A stretch of DNA of 64,000 nucleotides from an uncultured Bacteroidales bacterium (lineage in GTDB: Bacteria > Bacteroidota > Bacteroidia > Bacteroidales > UBA932). Each line of letters begins with the position of its first letter. Within the stretch, counting starts at the first letter, position 1. The notes under the pieces are model-generated. The model was not told the origin of the DNA. It made no database searches and was given only the letters and a program-made list of their open reading frames with translations. This document shows, in pieces, positions 51,907 through 61,064 of the stretch. Both the position numbers and the translations under genes were made by a program. The DNA is taken from NCBI GenBank assembly GCA_949286415.1, contig CASEBV010000014.1, forward strand, positions 51,010-115,009, given 5' to 3'.

Positions 51907-53397
51907 ATGGATACAAGACATATAGCAACCATTGACCTCGGCACCTCAAAGACAGCGCTCACCATCACCGAAATCAGCGGGGAGAGGGTCGAGATAATCT
52001 ATTACAAAAAGATTCCTTCAGAAGGGATAAGATACAGCTATGTATTCAACTCGAAACAAGCAGGAGATGTTGTCCGGTCCCTTGTGGAAGATGCCGAAAA
52101 AGAACTGCGGATAAAAATCCGGAGTGCCGTTGTCGGCATGCCGAAATACAGCATAAGGAAAGAATCCGGGAACGCAAAGGTTCCGATGGACCCGGAAGAA
52201 TGCATCACCGAGGAAGATGTTTCCGAACTCAAGGACATCGCCAAGGCATCATATCCGCTTGATGACACCCAAAACGAGGAACTGTACGGGGCAATCGCCC
52301 AGTCATTCTCCAACGGAGATGAAATAGGACTGACGGAGGAGGACATCGTCGGAGTTTCAAGTGATTATTTTTCCGGGAACTTCAATCTTTTCATCGGGAA
52401 AAGGAAATATCTTGACAACATTGACGTCGCCTTCAAAAGAATAGGTCTGAAAATACAGAAAAAATTCTTCATGCCGGAGCCCGAGGGGAAGGCAATACTG
52501 ACAAAGGGAGAAATGGACAACGGTGTCGCCCTTGTGGACATAGGCGGAGGCTCCACTTCGGTGTCAGTATATTACAGAGGCATCCTCAGGCACTATGCAT
52601 CGATTCCTTTCGGCGGAAAATCAGTTACCGGCGACATCAAGACAGAATGTATGATTCCGGAAGACACTGCAGAAAAAATCAAGACCGGATTCGGAGGGTG
52701 CATGCCTGACAAATTGCAGAATCTGAGCGAGAAGGTCCTTCACATCTGCAGCGACTCCGAGATTCCGAGCATTCAGATTCCGGTAAAATATCTGTCGGAA
52801 ATCATCACGGCAAGAATGAAGGAAATCATTGAGGCTGTGCTTTATGAGATTCAGGCGAGCGGATTTGCCGACCATCTCAGGAGCGGGGTCGTACTTACCG
52901 GAGGCGGAGCAAAGCTGCTCAACTGCGCAAACTGGTTCAAGGAGCTGTCAGGCTATGACACGAGGGTAGGAAAGCTGCGCAACCTGTTTTCAGCCTCCGG
53001 ATATGAAGACTTCTATGACCCTGACGCCACCGTCTCGGCAGGGCTGATACTTGCCGCCAAAAATGCTCATGTCCCAGACTGTCTTGAAGACTGCACCGGT
53101 GAGAGCAGCTCCGTCGACAGCGACTCCGTCAATGCAGATGGCTCCGTCAATGCAGATGGCTCCGACACCCTCGGGACCCATGACAAGCCGGAGACAAATG
53201 ATGAAGACGGTGACGATGTGACAGGCACGGTATTCGACCCGGCACCGGAAGAAGCCAAAGAGACCGGGCAGAAGAAAAAGCCGCAGGCGCAAAGCGGCAA
53301 AGCCGCCCCTGCAAAGAAGAAAAAAGAAGCTATCTGGACAAAAGTCGGGAACCTGTTCAACGACATGTTCGATGACTTTGGAAAAGAAAGTGTCTGA
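51907..53397 (+). CDS. ftsA: Division protein FtsA
   Basis: 496 residues, actin-like ATPase that tethers FtsZ to the membrane. ATP-site motifs: IATIDLGTSKTALTITEI, GVALVDIGGGSTSVSVYY and VVLTGGGAKLLNCANWFK. After the core (about residue 390) a long acidic linker rich in Ser/Asp (with an exact duplication of SVNADG) and then a Lys/Ala-rich stretch lead to the C-terminal amphipathic helix (IWTKVGNLFNDMFDDFGKE) for membrane binding. The linker is longer than in E. coli FtsA (420 residues). Confidence 0.95.
   Translation: MDTRHIATIDLGTSKTALTITEISGERVEIIYYKKIPSEGIRYSYVFNSKQAGDVVRSLVEDAEKELRIKIRSAVVGMPKYSIRKESGNAKVPMDPEECITEEDVSELKDIAKASYPLDDTQNEELYGAIAQSFSNGDEIGLTEEDIVGVSSDYFSGNFNLFIGKRKYLDNIDVAFKRIGLKIQKKFFMPEPEGKAILTKGEMDNGVALVDIGGGSTSVSVYYRGILRHYASIPFGGKSVTGDIKTECMIPEDTAEKIKTGFGGCMPDKLQNLSEKVLHICSDSEIPSIQIPVKYLSEIITARMKEIIEAVLYEIQASGFADHLRSGVVLTGGGAKLLNCANWFKELSGYDTRVGKLRNLFSASGYEDFYDPDATVSAGLILAAKNAHVPDCLEDCTGESSSVDSDSVNADGSVNADGSDTLGTHDKPETNDEDGDDVTGTVFDPAPEEAKETGQKKKPQAQSGKAAPAKKKKEAIWTKVGNLFNDMFDDFGKESV
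53124..53159 (+). repeat. 18-bp perfect tandem duplication within ftsA
   Basis: CTCCGTCAATGCAGATGG occurs at 53124-53141 and again at 53142-53159. It is in frame and encodes the repeated SVNADG in the disordered linker of FtsA, a site where length could vary between strains. Confidence 0.75.
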
Positions 53398-53426
53398 AAA
53401 TAATGTAAAACACAAATATTACAGCC

Positions 53427-54704
53427 ATGGACTCAAATGACTTTCTTGAAAATATAAATATCACACCCAGGGACTGGGAAGAAGACAGATCCATAATCAA
53501 AGTGATAGGCGTAGGCGGGGGAGGATGCAATGCCGTGTCCTATATGTTCAGCCAGGACATCAAGGGATGCAGCTTCATTGTATGCAACACAGATGCCCAG
53601 GCCCTGAAAAAAAGTCCTGTCCCGTTCAAAATCCAGCTCGGGGAAGGTCTCGGTGCCGGATGCGACCCTATCAAAGGCCGGAATGCAGCCATCGAGGCAC
53701 AGGATGAAATTGCAAAGAAAGTGCTTGAAAACAATACGCAGATGCTTTTCATCACTGCCGGCATGGGAGGAGGAACCGGAACAGGAGCGGCCCCGGTCAT
53801 CGCCGACATGGCCAAGAAACGCAATATCCTGACTGTCGCAATTGTGACACTCCCGTTCAAGAACGAGGGGAACGAATCACTTTCCAAGGCAATCGACGGC
53901 ATACATGAACTCGAAAAATGCGTGGACAGCCTGCTTATTATCAACAATGAGAAATTGTATGAATACTATGGGGATCTCCTTGTCCACGATGCTTTCCCGA
54001 AGGCAGATGAGATACTTGCAACTGCCGTAAAGGGCATCATCGAGATTATCCAGAAGCCGGGATACATCAATGTCGACTTCGCTGATGTGAAGACAATGAT
54101 GAGGAACAGCGGCATGGCCCTCATGGGCTGCGGCACAGGCACAGGAGAACACAGGATAGAAGATGCCATCAGCCAGGCCCTGGAATCCCCTCTCCTCAAC
54201 GACTTTGACCTCAAGACCGCCAAGAATGTCCTCATCAACATCACGATAGGCAAGAACGAGAAGGGCCTTTCAATGAAAGGGCTCGATGACATCAACAACA
54301 AAATCAAAGAATACACCGGCAACGCAAACAATTTCAAGAGAGGAATCATATTTGACGAGGACCCGGAAATCGGAGACCGGATCAACATCACTGCAATCGC
54401 CACAGGATTCAAGATGAGCCAGCTCAACGACATCACTGATGTCAGCCAGGGCAATATCATCGTCGTCAGAAGCGACTACGACGGGAAGAGGCTGCCGGGC
54501 GAGCAGATAGAACTTTCTGAAATCTCTGCAAGGAAAATAGGTCCTACCAATGCTTCAAATGTACGCAGGTTCAACTTCAGCGGAAAAGAAAAGCCGGTCC
54601 TGATTGTAGAGCCCGGACAGAATTTCAGTGAACTTGAAGGTGAAACCGCAAGGGCACGGGCCATCAGGCGCATGTCCGAAAGCAGCGATGCGGGACAGGC
54701 ATGA
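53427..54704 (+). CDS. ftsZ: Tubulin-like division GTPase FtsZ
   Basis: 425 residues. GTP-binding IKVIGVGGGGCNAVSYM at about 24-40, tubulin signature GGGTGTGAAPV at 114-124, T7-type synergy region with NVDFADVKTMMRNSGMALMG, all intact. After the globular domain (about residue 325) an extended tail ends RAIRRMSESSDAGQA. I do not see the usual hydrophobic C-terminal peptide with an (I/V)PxF/Y core that binds FtsA. Last gene of the dcw cluster; gltX has its own promoter. Confidence 0.96.
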   Translation: MDSNDFLENINITPRDWEEDRSIIKVIGVGGGGCNAVSYMFSQDIKGCSFIVCNTDAQALKKSPVPFKIQLGEGLGAGCDPIKGRNAAIEAQDEIAKKVLENNTQMLFITAGMGGGTGTGAAPVIADMAKKRNILTVAIVTLPFKNEGNESLSKAIDGIHELEKCVDSLLIINNEKLYEYYGDLLVHDAFPKADEILATAVKGIIEIIQKPGYINVDFADVKTMMRNSGMALMGCGTGTGEHRIEDAISQALESPLLNDFDLKTAKNVLINITIGKNEKGLSMKGLDDINNKIKEYTGNANNFKRGIIFDEDPEIGDRINITAIATGFKMSQLNDITDVSQGNIIVVRSDYDGKRLPGEQIELSEISARKIGPTNASNVRRFNFSGKEKPVLIVEPGQNFSELEGETARARAIRRMSESSDAGQA

Positions 54705-54763
54705 GAACAACATCCGGGACAGAGAAAATCTCGTGAGAAGTTTCTGATTTCCGGATAACTGAG

Positions 54764-54771
54764 TATCTTTG
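54764..54771 (+). promoter_or_regulatory. Predicted -7 element for gltX
   Basis: TATCTTTG matches TAnnTTTG; transcription would start near 54777. It overlaps the upstream in-frame codon at 54769, which supports the ATG at 54793 as the gltX start. Confidence 0.5.
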
Positions 54772-54792
54772 CAGCCTGACTTGCATTCAGAC

Positions 54793-56448
54793 ATGGAAAA
54801 GAGAACAAGAGTAAGATTTGCGCCGTCACCGACCGGTCCGCTCCATATGGGAGGGGTAAGGACGGCCCTCTACAATTATCTCTATGCCAAGCAGCATGGA
54901 GGCGATTTCATAATAAGGATAGAAGACACTGACTCCCACAGGTTCGTGCCAGGTGCGGAGAAATACATCATCGAGGCGCTCAACTGGTGCGGCATCATTC
55001 CCGACGAGGGCATTGATGCAGACGGGAATGTGGTGGAGACTCCTTCCGAAAAGCATCCGCACGCCCCGTACAGGCAGTCCCAAAGAAGGGGCATCTACCG
55101 GAAATATGCCGAGGAACTCGTAGAAAAGGGCTACGCCTACTATGCCTTCGACACGGCAGAGGAACTTGCAGCCAAAAGGGCGGAGATGGAGGCACAGAAG
55201 CAGACTTTCATATACAACCATATCACAAGGAAGTCACTGCGCAACTCCCTCTCCATGCCGGAAAGCGAATGGAGGCCTCTGCTGGAGACCCACACCGACT
55301 GGACCATAAGGTTCAGGATGCCGGAGAACCGCACGGTGAAGATGGACGACCTCATCCGCGGACACATCGAAGTGAACACAGACACCCTCGACGACAAGGT
55401 CCTGTGGAAGAGGGCCGACGAACTCCCGACATACCATCTCGCAAACATAGTGGATGACCACCTCATGGAAATCACCGAGGTCATCCGCGGGGAAGAATGG
55501 CTCCCGTCGCTTCCTCTGCACTACCTGCTCTACGAAGCCTTCGGATGGAGCTACAGCATGCCGCGCTTCGCCCACCTCTCCCTGCTTCTCAAGCCGGACG
55601 GCAAGGGCAAGCTCAGCAAGAGAGACGGAGACAGGCTCGGCTTCCCGGTGTTCCCGCTCAAATGGACCAATGCGGAAGGAGAAGTGTCCCGCGGATACCG
55701 TGAGGACGGATATTTCCCCGAGGCATTCGTGAACATGCTCGCCATGCTCGGATGGAATCCTGGAGACGACAGGGAGCTCTTCACGATGGACGAACTGACC
55801 AAGGCCTTCTCCCTTGAGAGAGTCATCAAGTCAGGCGCCCGCTTCAACCCGGACAAAGCCAAATGGTACAACAAGGAATATCTCCGGATGAAAAGCGACA
55901 GGGAACTCACCGGCCTCTTCATCCCTGTGCTTGAGAGCCACGGGATACAGGTGGTGGAATGTCCGAAATGCGCCCTGACCGCCGGTGCCGAACTCACCCC
56001 TCAGGGAGCGGACTTCAGGAACCGCATCTTCACCGCAGAGTATGTGGAGAAGATTGTGTCCCTCATCAAGGAAAGGGCCACATTTGTCGCAGACTTCTGG
56101 GACATAGCCTCATATCTGTTCGTCGCCCCGGCTGCATTTGCAGAGAAAGATGCGGCGAAGTTCTGGAAAGAAGAGAACTACAACCTCGCCTTCAAGGTGG
56201 CTGAATTCATAGAGAATTTCAACGCCGGCAACAAGACCGGCGCAGAATTTACCAAAGAGCAGCTTGAAGGCCCGCTCGAGGACTTCATCCGCAGCAACGG
56301 ATGGCCGATGGGCAAGGTAATGAACTGCCTCAGGCTCGCCCTTGTCGGGGCATCCAGCGGACTCGGCATAGCTGACATCGTGTCCCTCATAGGCAAGAAA
56401 GAGCTTGCATCAAGAATGGAATACATAAAGAACACCCTCGGGGCATGA
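54793..56448 (+). CDS. gltX: Glutamyl-tRNA synthetase
   Basis: 551 residues from ATG 54793 (MEKRTRVRFAPSPTG). Class I synthetase motifs: HIGH-type PLHMGGVRTALYN and KMSKS-type GKLSKRDGDRLGFP; FIIRIEDTDSHRF is the family signature. Insertions make it longer than E. coli GltX (471 residues), as in other Bacteroidetes. No glutaminyl-tRNA synthetase is in the window, so whether it is discriminating cannot be told. The next gene overlaps its stop (ATGA). Confidence 0.96.
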   Translation: MEKRTRVRFAPSPTGPLHMGGVRTALYNYLYAKQHGGDFIIRIEDTDSHRFVPGAEKYIIEALNWCGIIPDEGIDADGNVVETPSEKHPHAPYRQSQRRGIYRKYAEELVEKGYAYYAFDTAEELAAKRAEMEAQKQTFIYNHITRKSLRNSLSMPESEWRPLLETHTDWTIRFRMPENRTVKMDDLIRGHIEVNTDTLDDKVLWKRADELPTYHLANIVDDHLMEITEVIRGEEWLPSLPLHYLLYEAFGWSYSMPRFAHLSLLLKPDGKGKLSKRDGDRLGFPVFPLKWTNAEGEVSRGYREDGYFPEAFVNMLAMLGWNPGDDRELFTMDELTKAFSLERVIKSGARFNPDKAKWYNKEYLRMKSDRELTGLFIPVLESHGIQVVECPKCALTAGAELTPQGADFRNRIFTAEYVEKIVSLIKERATFVADFWDIASYLFVAPAAFAEKDAAKFWKEENYNLAFKVAEFIENFNAGNKTGAEFTKEQLEGPLEDFIRSNGWPMGKVMNCLRLALVGASSGLGIADIVSLIGKKELASRMEYIKNTLGA

Positions 56449-56690
56449 GCAAGGAAAACAAGGTCCGGAATACAGGAAGCAGGCAAAAGGTGAAATTCTC
56501 CTGGATGCAGGCGGCTCTGCTGATTATAGCAATGCTTGCAATCGGGGTGGCAACCATTTACACCTCCCGCATCATCGACGGCGGCGCTGACCACTTCGAC
56601 TGGTTCATGGCGGTTGTCCTCGTCATCATTGCCGTCAGCAACATGGTCCAGTTCTTCCAGGCCAGGAAAAGAGATTCCGGGCGCAACTGA
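56445..56690 (+). CDS. Small membrane protein, unknown function
   Basis: 81 residues with a basic N-terminus and two predicted membrane helices (AALLIIAMLAIGVATIYTS and WFMAVVLVIIAVSNMVQFF), ending in a basic tail (QARKRDSG). Its ATG overlaps the gltX stop, so it is translated with gltX. I do not recognise a family. The coupled start and good topology support a real gene. Confidence 0.7.
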   Translation: MSKENKVRNTGSRQKVKFSWMQAALLIIAMLAIGVATIYTSRIIDGGADHFDWFMAVVLVIIAVSNMVQFFQARKRDSGRN

Positions 56691-56730
56691 GCACATTGAC
56701 AGACAATTTGACTAAAAACTGAAGCATATC

Positions 56731-57165
56731 ATGAAAATCGGCTTTTGCAGCGATCATGCGGGCTTTGACTACAAGACAAGACTCATTGAAGCCCTGCAGC
56801 AGAAAGGATACGAAACAGTGGACTTCGGCACAGACTCCACTGCAAGCATGGACTACCCTGATGTGGCCCATCCTCTTGCCGAAGCCGTCGAGAACGGCAC
56901 CGTAGACTGCGGCATAGCAATGTGCGGCACAGGCAACGGCATGGCGATGACCCTCAACAAGCATCAGGGCATCCGCGCAGGCCTCGCATGGAACAGGGAA
57001 ATCGGCGAACTCGTCAGGCAGCACAACAACGCCAATGTGCTCGTGATGCCGGCAAGGTTCATTGCCTTTGAAGAAGTCCTGGTGATTACCTCCGCATGGC
57101 TGGACACGCCGTTTGAAGGAGGCCGCCACCAGAAAAGGATAGACAAGATCCCGGTGCGCAAATAA
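56731..57165 (+). CDS. rpiB: Ribose 5-phosphate isomerase B
   Basis: 144 residues; interconverts ribose 5-phosphate and ribulose 5-phosphate. N-terminal IGFCSDHAGFDYKTRLIEAL, catalytic cysteine region GIAMCGTGNGMAM with its anion hole, and RQHNNANVLVMPARF carry the LacAB/RpiB family signature. The length is normal. It lies 40 bp after the small membrane-protein gene and 30 bp before truB. Confidence 0.96.
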   Translation: MKIGFCSDHAGFDYKTRLIEALQQKGYETVDFGTDSTASMDYPDVAHPLAEAVENGTVDCGIAMCGTGNGMAMTLNKHQGIRAGLAWNREIGELVRQHNNANVLVMPARFIAFEEVLVITSAWLDTPFEGGRHQKRIDKIPVRK

Positions 57166-57195
57166 GCGGCCGCACCCGGAAGAGGACAGACACAT

Positions 57196-58185
57196 ATGCT
57201 CATAGCGGACAGGAAATTCCTGGAGGCAGAATCCCCGAGGAGGATGCCGCCGGATACAGAATCGGAGAGGACAGAGAATACAAGTCTCTGTCCCCTCTTG
57301 TCTGATGACATAGGCAATTATCCGGAAGGAATAATCGTTCCCGTGAACAAGCCTTACCGGTGGACCTCTGCGGATGTGATCAGAAAGCTCAAGTTCACCG
57401 CCGCCCGCCATTTCAGGAAAAAGAATCTGAAAGTCGGCCATGCCGGCACCCTGGACCCGCTGGCAACCGGGGTTCTTCTGGTATGCATAGGGAACGCGAC
57501 AAAGAAGGCTGAAGAGCTGCAGAGCCATGACAAGGAATATATAGCCGGAATCTCTTTCGGCGCCACCACTCCTTCATACGACCTTGAAAAGGAAATCGAC
57601 CGCATGTACCCATACGGCCACGTCACGGAAGAAGCCGTCAGAAAGGCTCTGCCGGATTTCCTCGGGGAACAGGAGCAGATTGCCCCACTTTTCTCGGCAA
57701 AATCCGTGGACGGAGTCCGTGCATACGAGATGGCGAGGAAACTGTACCGGGAGAGACAGTCCACACCCGGCATGCCCGGCATCAATCCTGCCGCCGGCAC
57801 TGCTGTGGCAATGGATACAGCTGCAGAAGGCCTCATAAGGGCATCCCGGATAAACATCTCGGACATCTCCCTGCTGGAATTTCATCCGGAAGGAAAAACT
57901 CCTGCAGCAGAGGCTGCGGCCGCCAGTGAAGACAGGAGGAACCTGAGGATAAATGTCACCGACAATTCCCGTCTGCATCTTCCGGAAGCCCTCGTCAGAA
58001 TCACCTGCAGCAAAGGCACCTACATAAGGGCATTTGCCCGGGATCTCGGTGAGGCCCTCGGCACCGGAGCCCACCTCAGTTCCCTGATACGCAGCCGCAG
58101 CGGGGAATTCAGAGTTGAAGACGCCCTGGACATAGATGAAGCAATGTCTCTGTTCACCGGCATGAATCCTGGACAAAGAGTTTGA
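57196..58185 (+). CDS. truB: tRNA pseudouridine(55) synthase TruB
   Basis: 329 residues. Catalytic Asp is in GHAGTLDPLATGVLLVCIG; EYIAGISFGATTPSYDLEKE and CSKGTYIRAFARDLGEALG are other TruB signatures. Two additions stand out: an N-terminal extension of about 45 residues before EGIIVPVNKPYRWTSADVI, and an Ala/Gly/Pro-rich insertion after ARKLYRERQ (about residues 195-215). Both are outside the catalytic core, so activity is expected. The MATE gene starts just after its stop. Confidence 0.95.
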   Translation: MLIADRKFLEAESPRRMPPDTESERTENTSLCPLLSDDIGNYPEGIIVPVNKPYRWTSADVIRKLKFTAARHFRKKNLKVGHAGTLDPLATGVLLVCIGNATKKAEELQSHDKEYIAGISFGATTPSYDLEKEIDRMYPYGHVTEEAVRKALPDFLGEQEQIAPLFSAKSVDGVRAYEMARKLYRERQSTPGMPGINPAAGTAVAMDTAAEGLIRASRINISDISLLEFHPEGKTPAAEAAAASEDRRNLRINVTDNSRLHLPEALVRITCSKGTYIRAFARDLGEALGTGAHLSSLIRSRSGEFRVEDALDIDEAMSLFTGMNPGQRV

Positions 58186-58193
58186 TCCCAGCC

Positions 58194-59531
58194 ATGACAA
58201 AAACACTGAACTACTCATACAGCCACATCTGGAAAGTGGCATGGCCCATCCTGATCAGCCTCATCATGGAACAGTTGCTCGGGATGACGGACACAGCATT
58301 CCTCGGCCGCGTCGGAGAAGTGGAGCTTGCCGCATCCGCCATAGCGGGGGTCTACTGCATGGCCATCTTCATCACCGGATTCGGCTTCGGCGTCGGCTCC
58401 CAGATTATCATAGCACGGCGCAACGGGGAAGGAAACTATGCCGAGACCGGCAACATTTTCTGGCACGGGGTCTATTTCCTGATATGCCTTGCAGTCCTTG
58501 TCATCTTCCTGTCCGAAATGTTTTCCCCATGGCTGCTCGGATTCCTGATAGAGTCTCCGGAAATATCGGCGGCGGCAATGGATTATGTGCGATGGAGGCT
58601 CGTCGGACTCATATTCGCTTTTGTCACAGTGATGTTCAGGGCATTCTACATCGGCACGACACAGACAGCGACCCTTACCCTCAACTCCATCGTAATGGTC
58701 CTGTCCAATGTGGTGTTCAACTGGATTCTCGTCTTCGGAAAGCTCGGATTCCCTGCCCTCGGCATTGCCGGGGCGGCAATCGGCTCGACACTTGCAGAAC
58801 TCGTCTCCCTGATCTTCTTCATCGTCTACACGGCGACAAAGACAGACTGCACGAAATACGGACTGAACAAAAGGATAAAATTCAGCTGGGAGAAACTCAG
58901 GTACATCCTCACCGTGTCGATATGGACAATGATACAGAATTTCTTTTCAGTATCGACATGGTTCATCTTCTTCATGTTCGTCGAGCACATCGGAGAGAGG
59001 GCTCTGGCCATCTCGAATCTCATCAGAAGCGCATCCGGCTTCCTGTGGGTATTTGTCGCCGCATTCGCATCCACATGCAGTTCTCTGGTCAGCAACCTCA
59101 TCGGGGAAGGACATACGGACTCTGTTCCCCGCCTCATCAGAAGAGTCATCAAGCTGGCATACATCCCCGTGACAATACTCGCAGTGCTCTTCGCCATATT
59201 CCCCGAACATGTGCTGCGGATATACACCGACATGCCTGAACTCATATCCGATTCGGTGCCGTCATTGTTCGTGCTCTGCTTCTCATATCTGTTCACTTGC
59301 CCGGCACTGATATGTTTCAACGCCGTCTCCGGCACAGGAAACACCCGCACGGCATTCGTGCTTGAATTGTCCGCGCTGGTAATCTATATAGCGTTCTGCT
59401 CCATAGTGATTGCATGGATAAAGGCCGATGTCGCCGTCTGCTGGCTCGCAGAAATAGCCTACGGGCTGTCAATGCTTGTCATCTGCGGTCTGTACCTCTG
59501 GAGCAACCGCTGGAAAGGGGCAAGAATCTGA
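58194..59531 (+). CDS. MATE-family efflux transporter
   Basis: 445 residues with about 12 membrane helices, cation-driven export of drugs or metabolites. WPILISLIMEQLLGMTDTAF LGRVGE and SQIIIARRNGEGNYAETGN in the first half and the mirrored VAAFASTCSSLVSNLIGEG in the second half are typical. ATG at 58194 is chosen over the TTG at 58182 that overlaps the truB stop. The substrate cannot be told; the family also includes lipid and metabolite exporters. Confidence 0.93.
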   Translation: MTKTLNYSYSHIWKVAWPILISLIMEQLLGMTDTAFLGRVGEVELAASAIAGVYCMAIFITGFGFGVGSQIIIARRNGEGNYAETGNIFWHGVYFLICLAVLVIFLSEMFSPWLLGFLIESPEISAAAMDYVRWRLVGLIFAFVTVMFRAFYIGTTQTATLTLNSIVMVLSNVVFNWILVFGKLGFPALGIAGAAIGSTLAELVSLIFFIVYTATKTDCTKYGLNKRIKFSWEKLRYILTVSIWTMIQNFFSVSTWFIFFMFVEHIGERALAISNLIRSASGFLWVFVAAFASTCSSLVSNLIGEGHTDSVPRLIRRVIKLAYIPVTILAVLFAIFPEHVLRIYTDMPELISDSVPSLFVLCFSYLFTCPALICFNAVSGTGNTRTAFVLELSALVIYIAFCSIVIAWIKADVAVCWLAEIAYGLSMLVICGLYLWSNRWKGARI

Positions 59532-59572
59532 ACCGCCCGGAGTCTTTATAATGCATTCAAGGATGGGATCCT

Positions 59573-60841
59573 CTATACCGGAATCTTGCGGTTGACATTC
59601 TTATAGCCTGACGAAGCATAGAACAGCAGGTATGCCAGGCACAGGAGCACGAACCAGAACGACGGAATATATCCGATGAGGTCGGCTATGGCTCCCTGGA
59701 TGGCCGGCAGGATGCCTCCTCCGCAGACCATGAACATGAAGAAGCCGGTGGCGGAAGAAGTATATTTCCCGAGACCCTCGACTGCCATGTTGAAGATATT
59801 GCCCCACATCACAGAAGTGAAGAAGCCGGTCATAATCAGAAAGACGGCATTGATTGGAATATCAGTGAATATCCGCTGTCCGAACGACACAAGCAGGTCA
59901 GAAGGAGTGAAGATGGCCATTATGAGAAGTATCATCGTCCCGAAAGTGGCAAAGGAAAGCATGTCATGGCTGGCAAATCTGGAGCCGAAATATCCTCCGA
60001 CGAGCCGTCCGATGAACATGAAGAACCAGAAAAGACTGACAATGACACCGGCTTTTCCCGGCATGAGCCCGATCTCATGAGTAAGATAAAGATTGGTCGT
60101 ATTGGCAATACCGATTTCAACTCCCATATATACGAACACCGCAATCGAGCCGAGGACAAAATGCCGGAATGAGAAGCAGCTGTAGATGCCGTCCTTCTGC
60201 TGTGGCACAGACAACATCTCTTCATCCAGCTCAGGCTCCGGAATCTTCGTGAAGATGATTATCACGAAAGCCAGCGCAAAGACTCCGAGGGCAATGAAGA
60301 AAGCCGGATTGGCATCGGAAATCGAATGGCTTGCATGCTGTCCGGTCAGCCATCCGATGAAGAACGGCACGAATGTCGCCGCCAGCGAATTGAGGGAGTT
60401 CCCGTACTGGATGAGCTGGTTACCCTTCTTTCCGCCCTGTCCGATTGAATTCAGCATGGGGTTCACGACCGCATTGAGCATACAGGCGGCGAAGCCTGAA
60501 ATGAATGCGCCCAGAAGATACACCCAAAAATTCGAAAGGAGTCCGGAGAGCCAGAATGTGCCTACGCCCAGAATACCAACGGACACTGCCACAAGCGAAG
60601 ACACCTTATACCCGTATTTTTTCAGAATATATCCCGCCGGAAGCCCCATACAGGCGTATGCAAGGAAATTTATGAGATTGCCGAGCTGAGAAGCCGCATT
60701 TGAAAATCCGAACTGAAACTTTACGATTATTCCCAATGGATTATGAAGGCCGGTGATGAATGCAATCATGAAAAAAAGTGCAAACATTATGGCAATTGCC
60801 GGCAAATAACTCTTTTTCGTCATTTTTTCTGGTTTTAGCAT
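59573..60841 (-). CDS. MFS sugar transporter, FucP-like (copy 1)
   Basis: 422 residues with about 12 membrane helices. Resembles the FHS family of proton symporters (FucP, glucose/galactose transporters): FFMIAFITGLHNPLGIIVKF, YACMGLPAGYILKKYGYK, NAVVNPMLNSIGQGGKKGNQ and FTSVMWGNIFNMAVEGLG. An alternative ATG at 60823 (MTKKSYLP) is equally plausible. It is paralogous to the gene at 62077 and lies downstream of a ROK kinase gene, so import of a hexose or amino sugar is likely. The exact sugar is unknown. Confidence 0.92.
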   Translation of the reverse strand: MLKPEKMTKKSYLPAIAIMFALFFMIAFITGLHNPLGIIVKFQFGFSNAASQLGNLINFLAYACMGLPAGYILKKYGYKVSSLVAVSVGILGVGTFWLSGLLSNFWVYLLGAFISGFAACMLNAVVNPMLNSIGQGGKKGNQLIQYGNSLNSLAATFVPFFIGWLTGQHASHSISDANPAFFIALGVFALAFVIIIFTKIPEPELDEEMLSVPQQKDGIYSCFSFRHFVLGSIAVFVYMGVEIGIANTTNLYLTHEIGLMPGKAGVIVSLFWFFMFIGRLVGGYFGSRFASHDMLSFATFGTMILLIMAIFTPSDLLVSFGQRIFTDIPINAVFLIMTGFFTSVMWGNIFNMAVEGLGKYTSSATGFFMFMVCGGGILPAIQGAIADLIGYIPSFWFVLLCLAYLLFYASSGYKNVNRKIPV

Positions 60842-60871
60842 TTATATTCGGACGATTTCCGGAAAAACATT

Positions 60872-60893
60872 TAAAGTTATAAAATTTTTATAA
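60872..60893 (-). promoter_or_regulatory. AT-rich palindrome and possible -7 element upstream of transporter copy 1
   Basis: TTATAAAA-T-TTTTATAA (60877-60893) is a 17-bp palindrome, overlapping a minus-strand TAACTTTA (60879-60872), which is 7 of 8 to the -7 consensus. This may be an operator at the promoter, but AT-rich palindromes also arise by chance. Confidence 0.3.
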
Positions 60894-60948
60894 TCCGGTT
60901 AAATTAAATTTTAAAATTCATGGAAATATAAATGCCCGTCCGAAAAAA

Positions 60949-60977
60949 TGACTCTCCGGATAAAAGCACAATCCGGA
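60949..60977 (-). terminator. Possible terminator after the ROK kinase gene
   Basis: TCCGGAT (60955-60961) pairs with ATCCGGA (60971-60977), 7 bp with a 9-nt loop. On the minus strand a T6 tract follows a few bases downstream. The stem lies about 90 bp past the kinase stop codon. The rest of the 223-bp gap is AT-rich with no gene apparent. Confidence 0.4.
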
Positions 60978-61064
60978 CCTCACGGAAAAACAAGAAAGAA
61001 GGGGATGACTTTCACTTTTGAATTCACCCCCGTTCTATTCAAATATAATGTCGTTGTGCCCGCA

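Noticed and set aside
58241..59239. Alternative-frame open frame within the MATE gene (332 codons)
   Set aside because: Its product is Arg/His-rich and lacks domains, while the MATE frame has a full set of membrane helices and family motifs.
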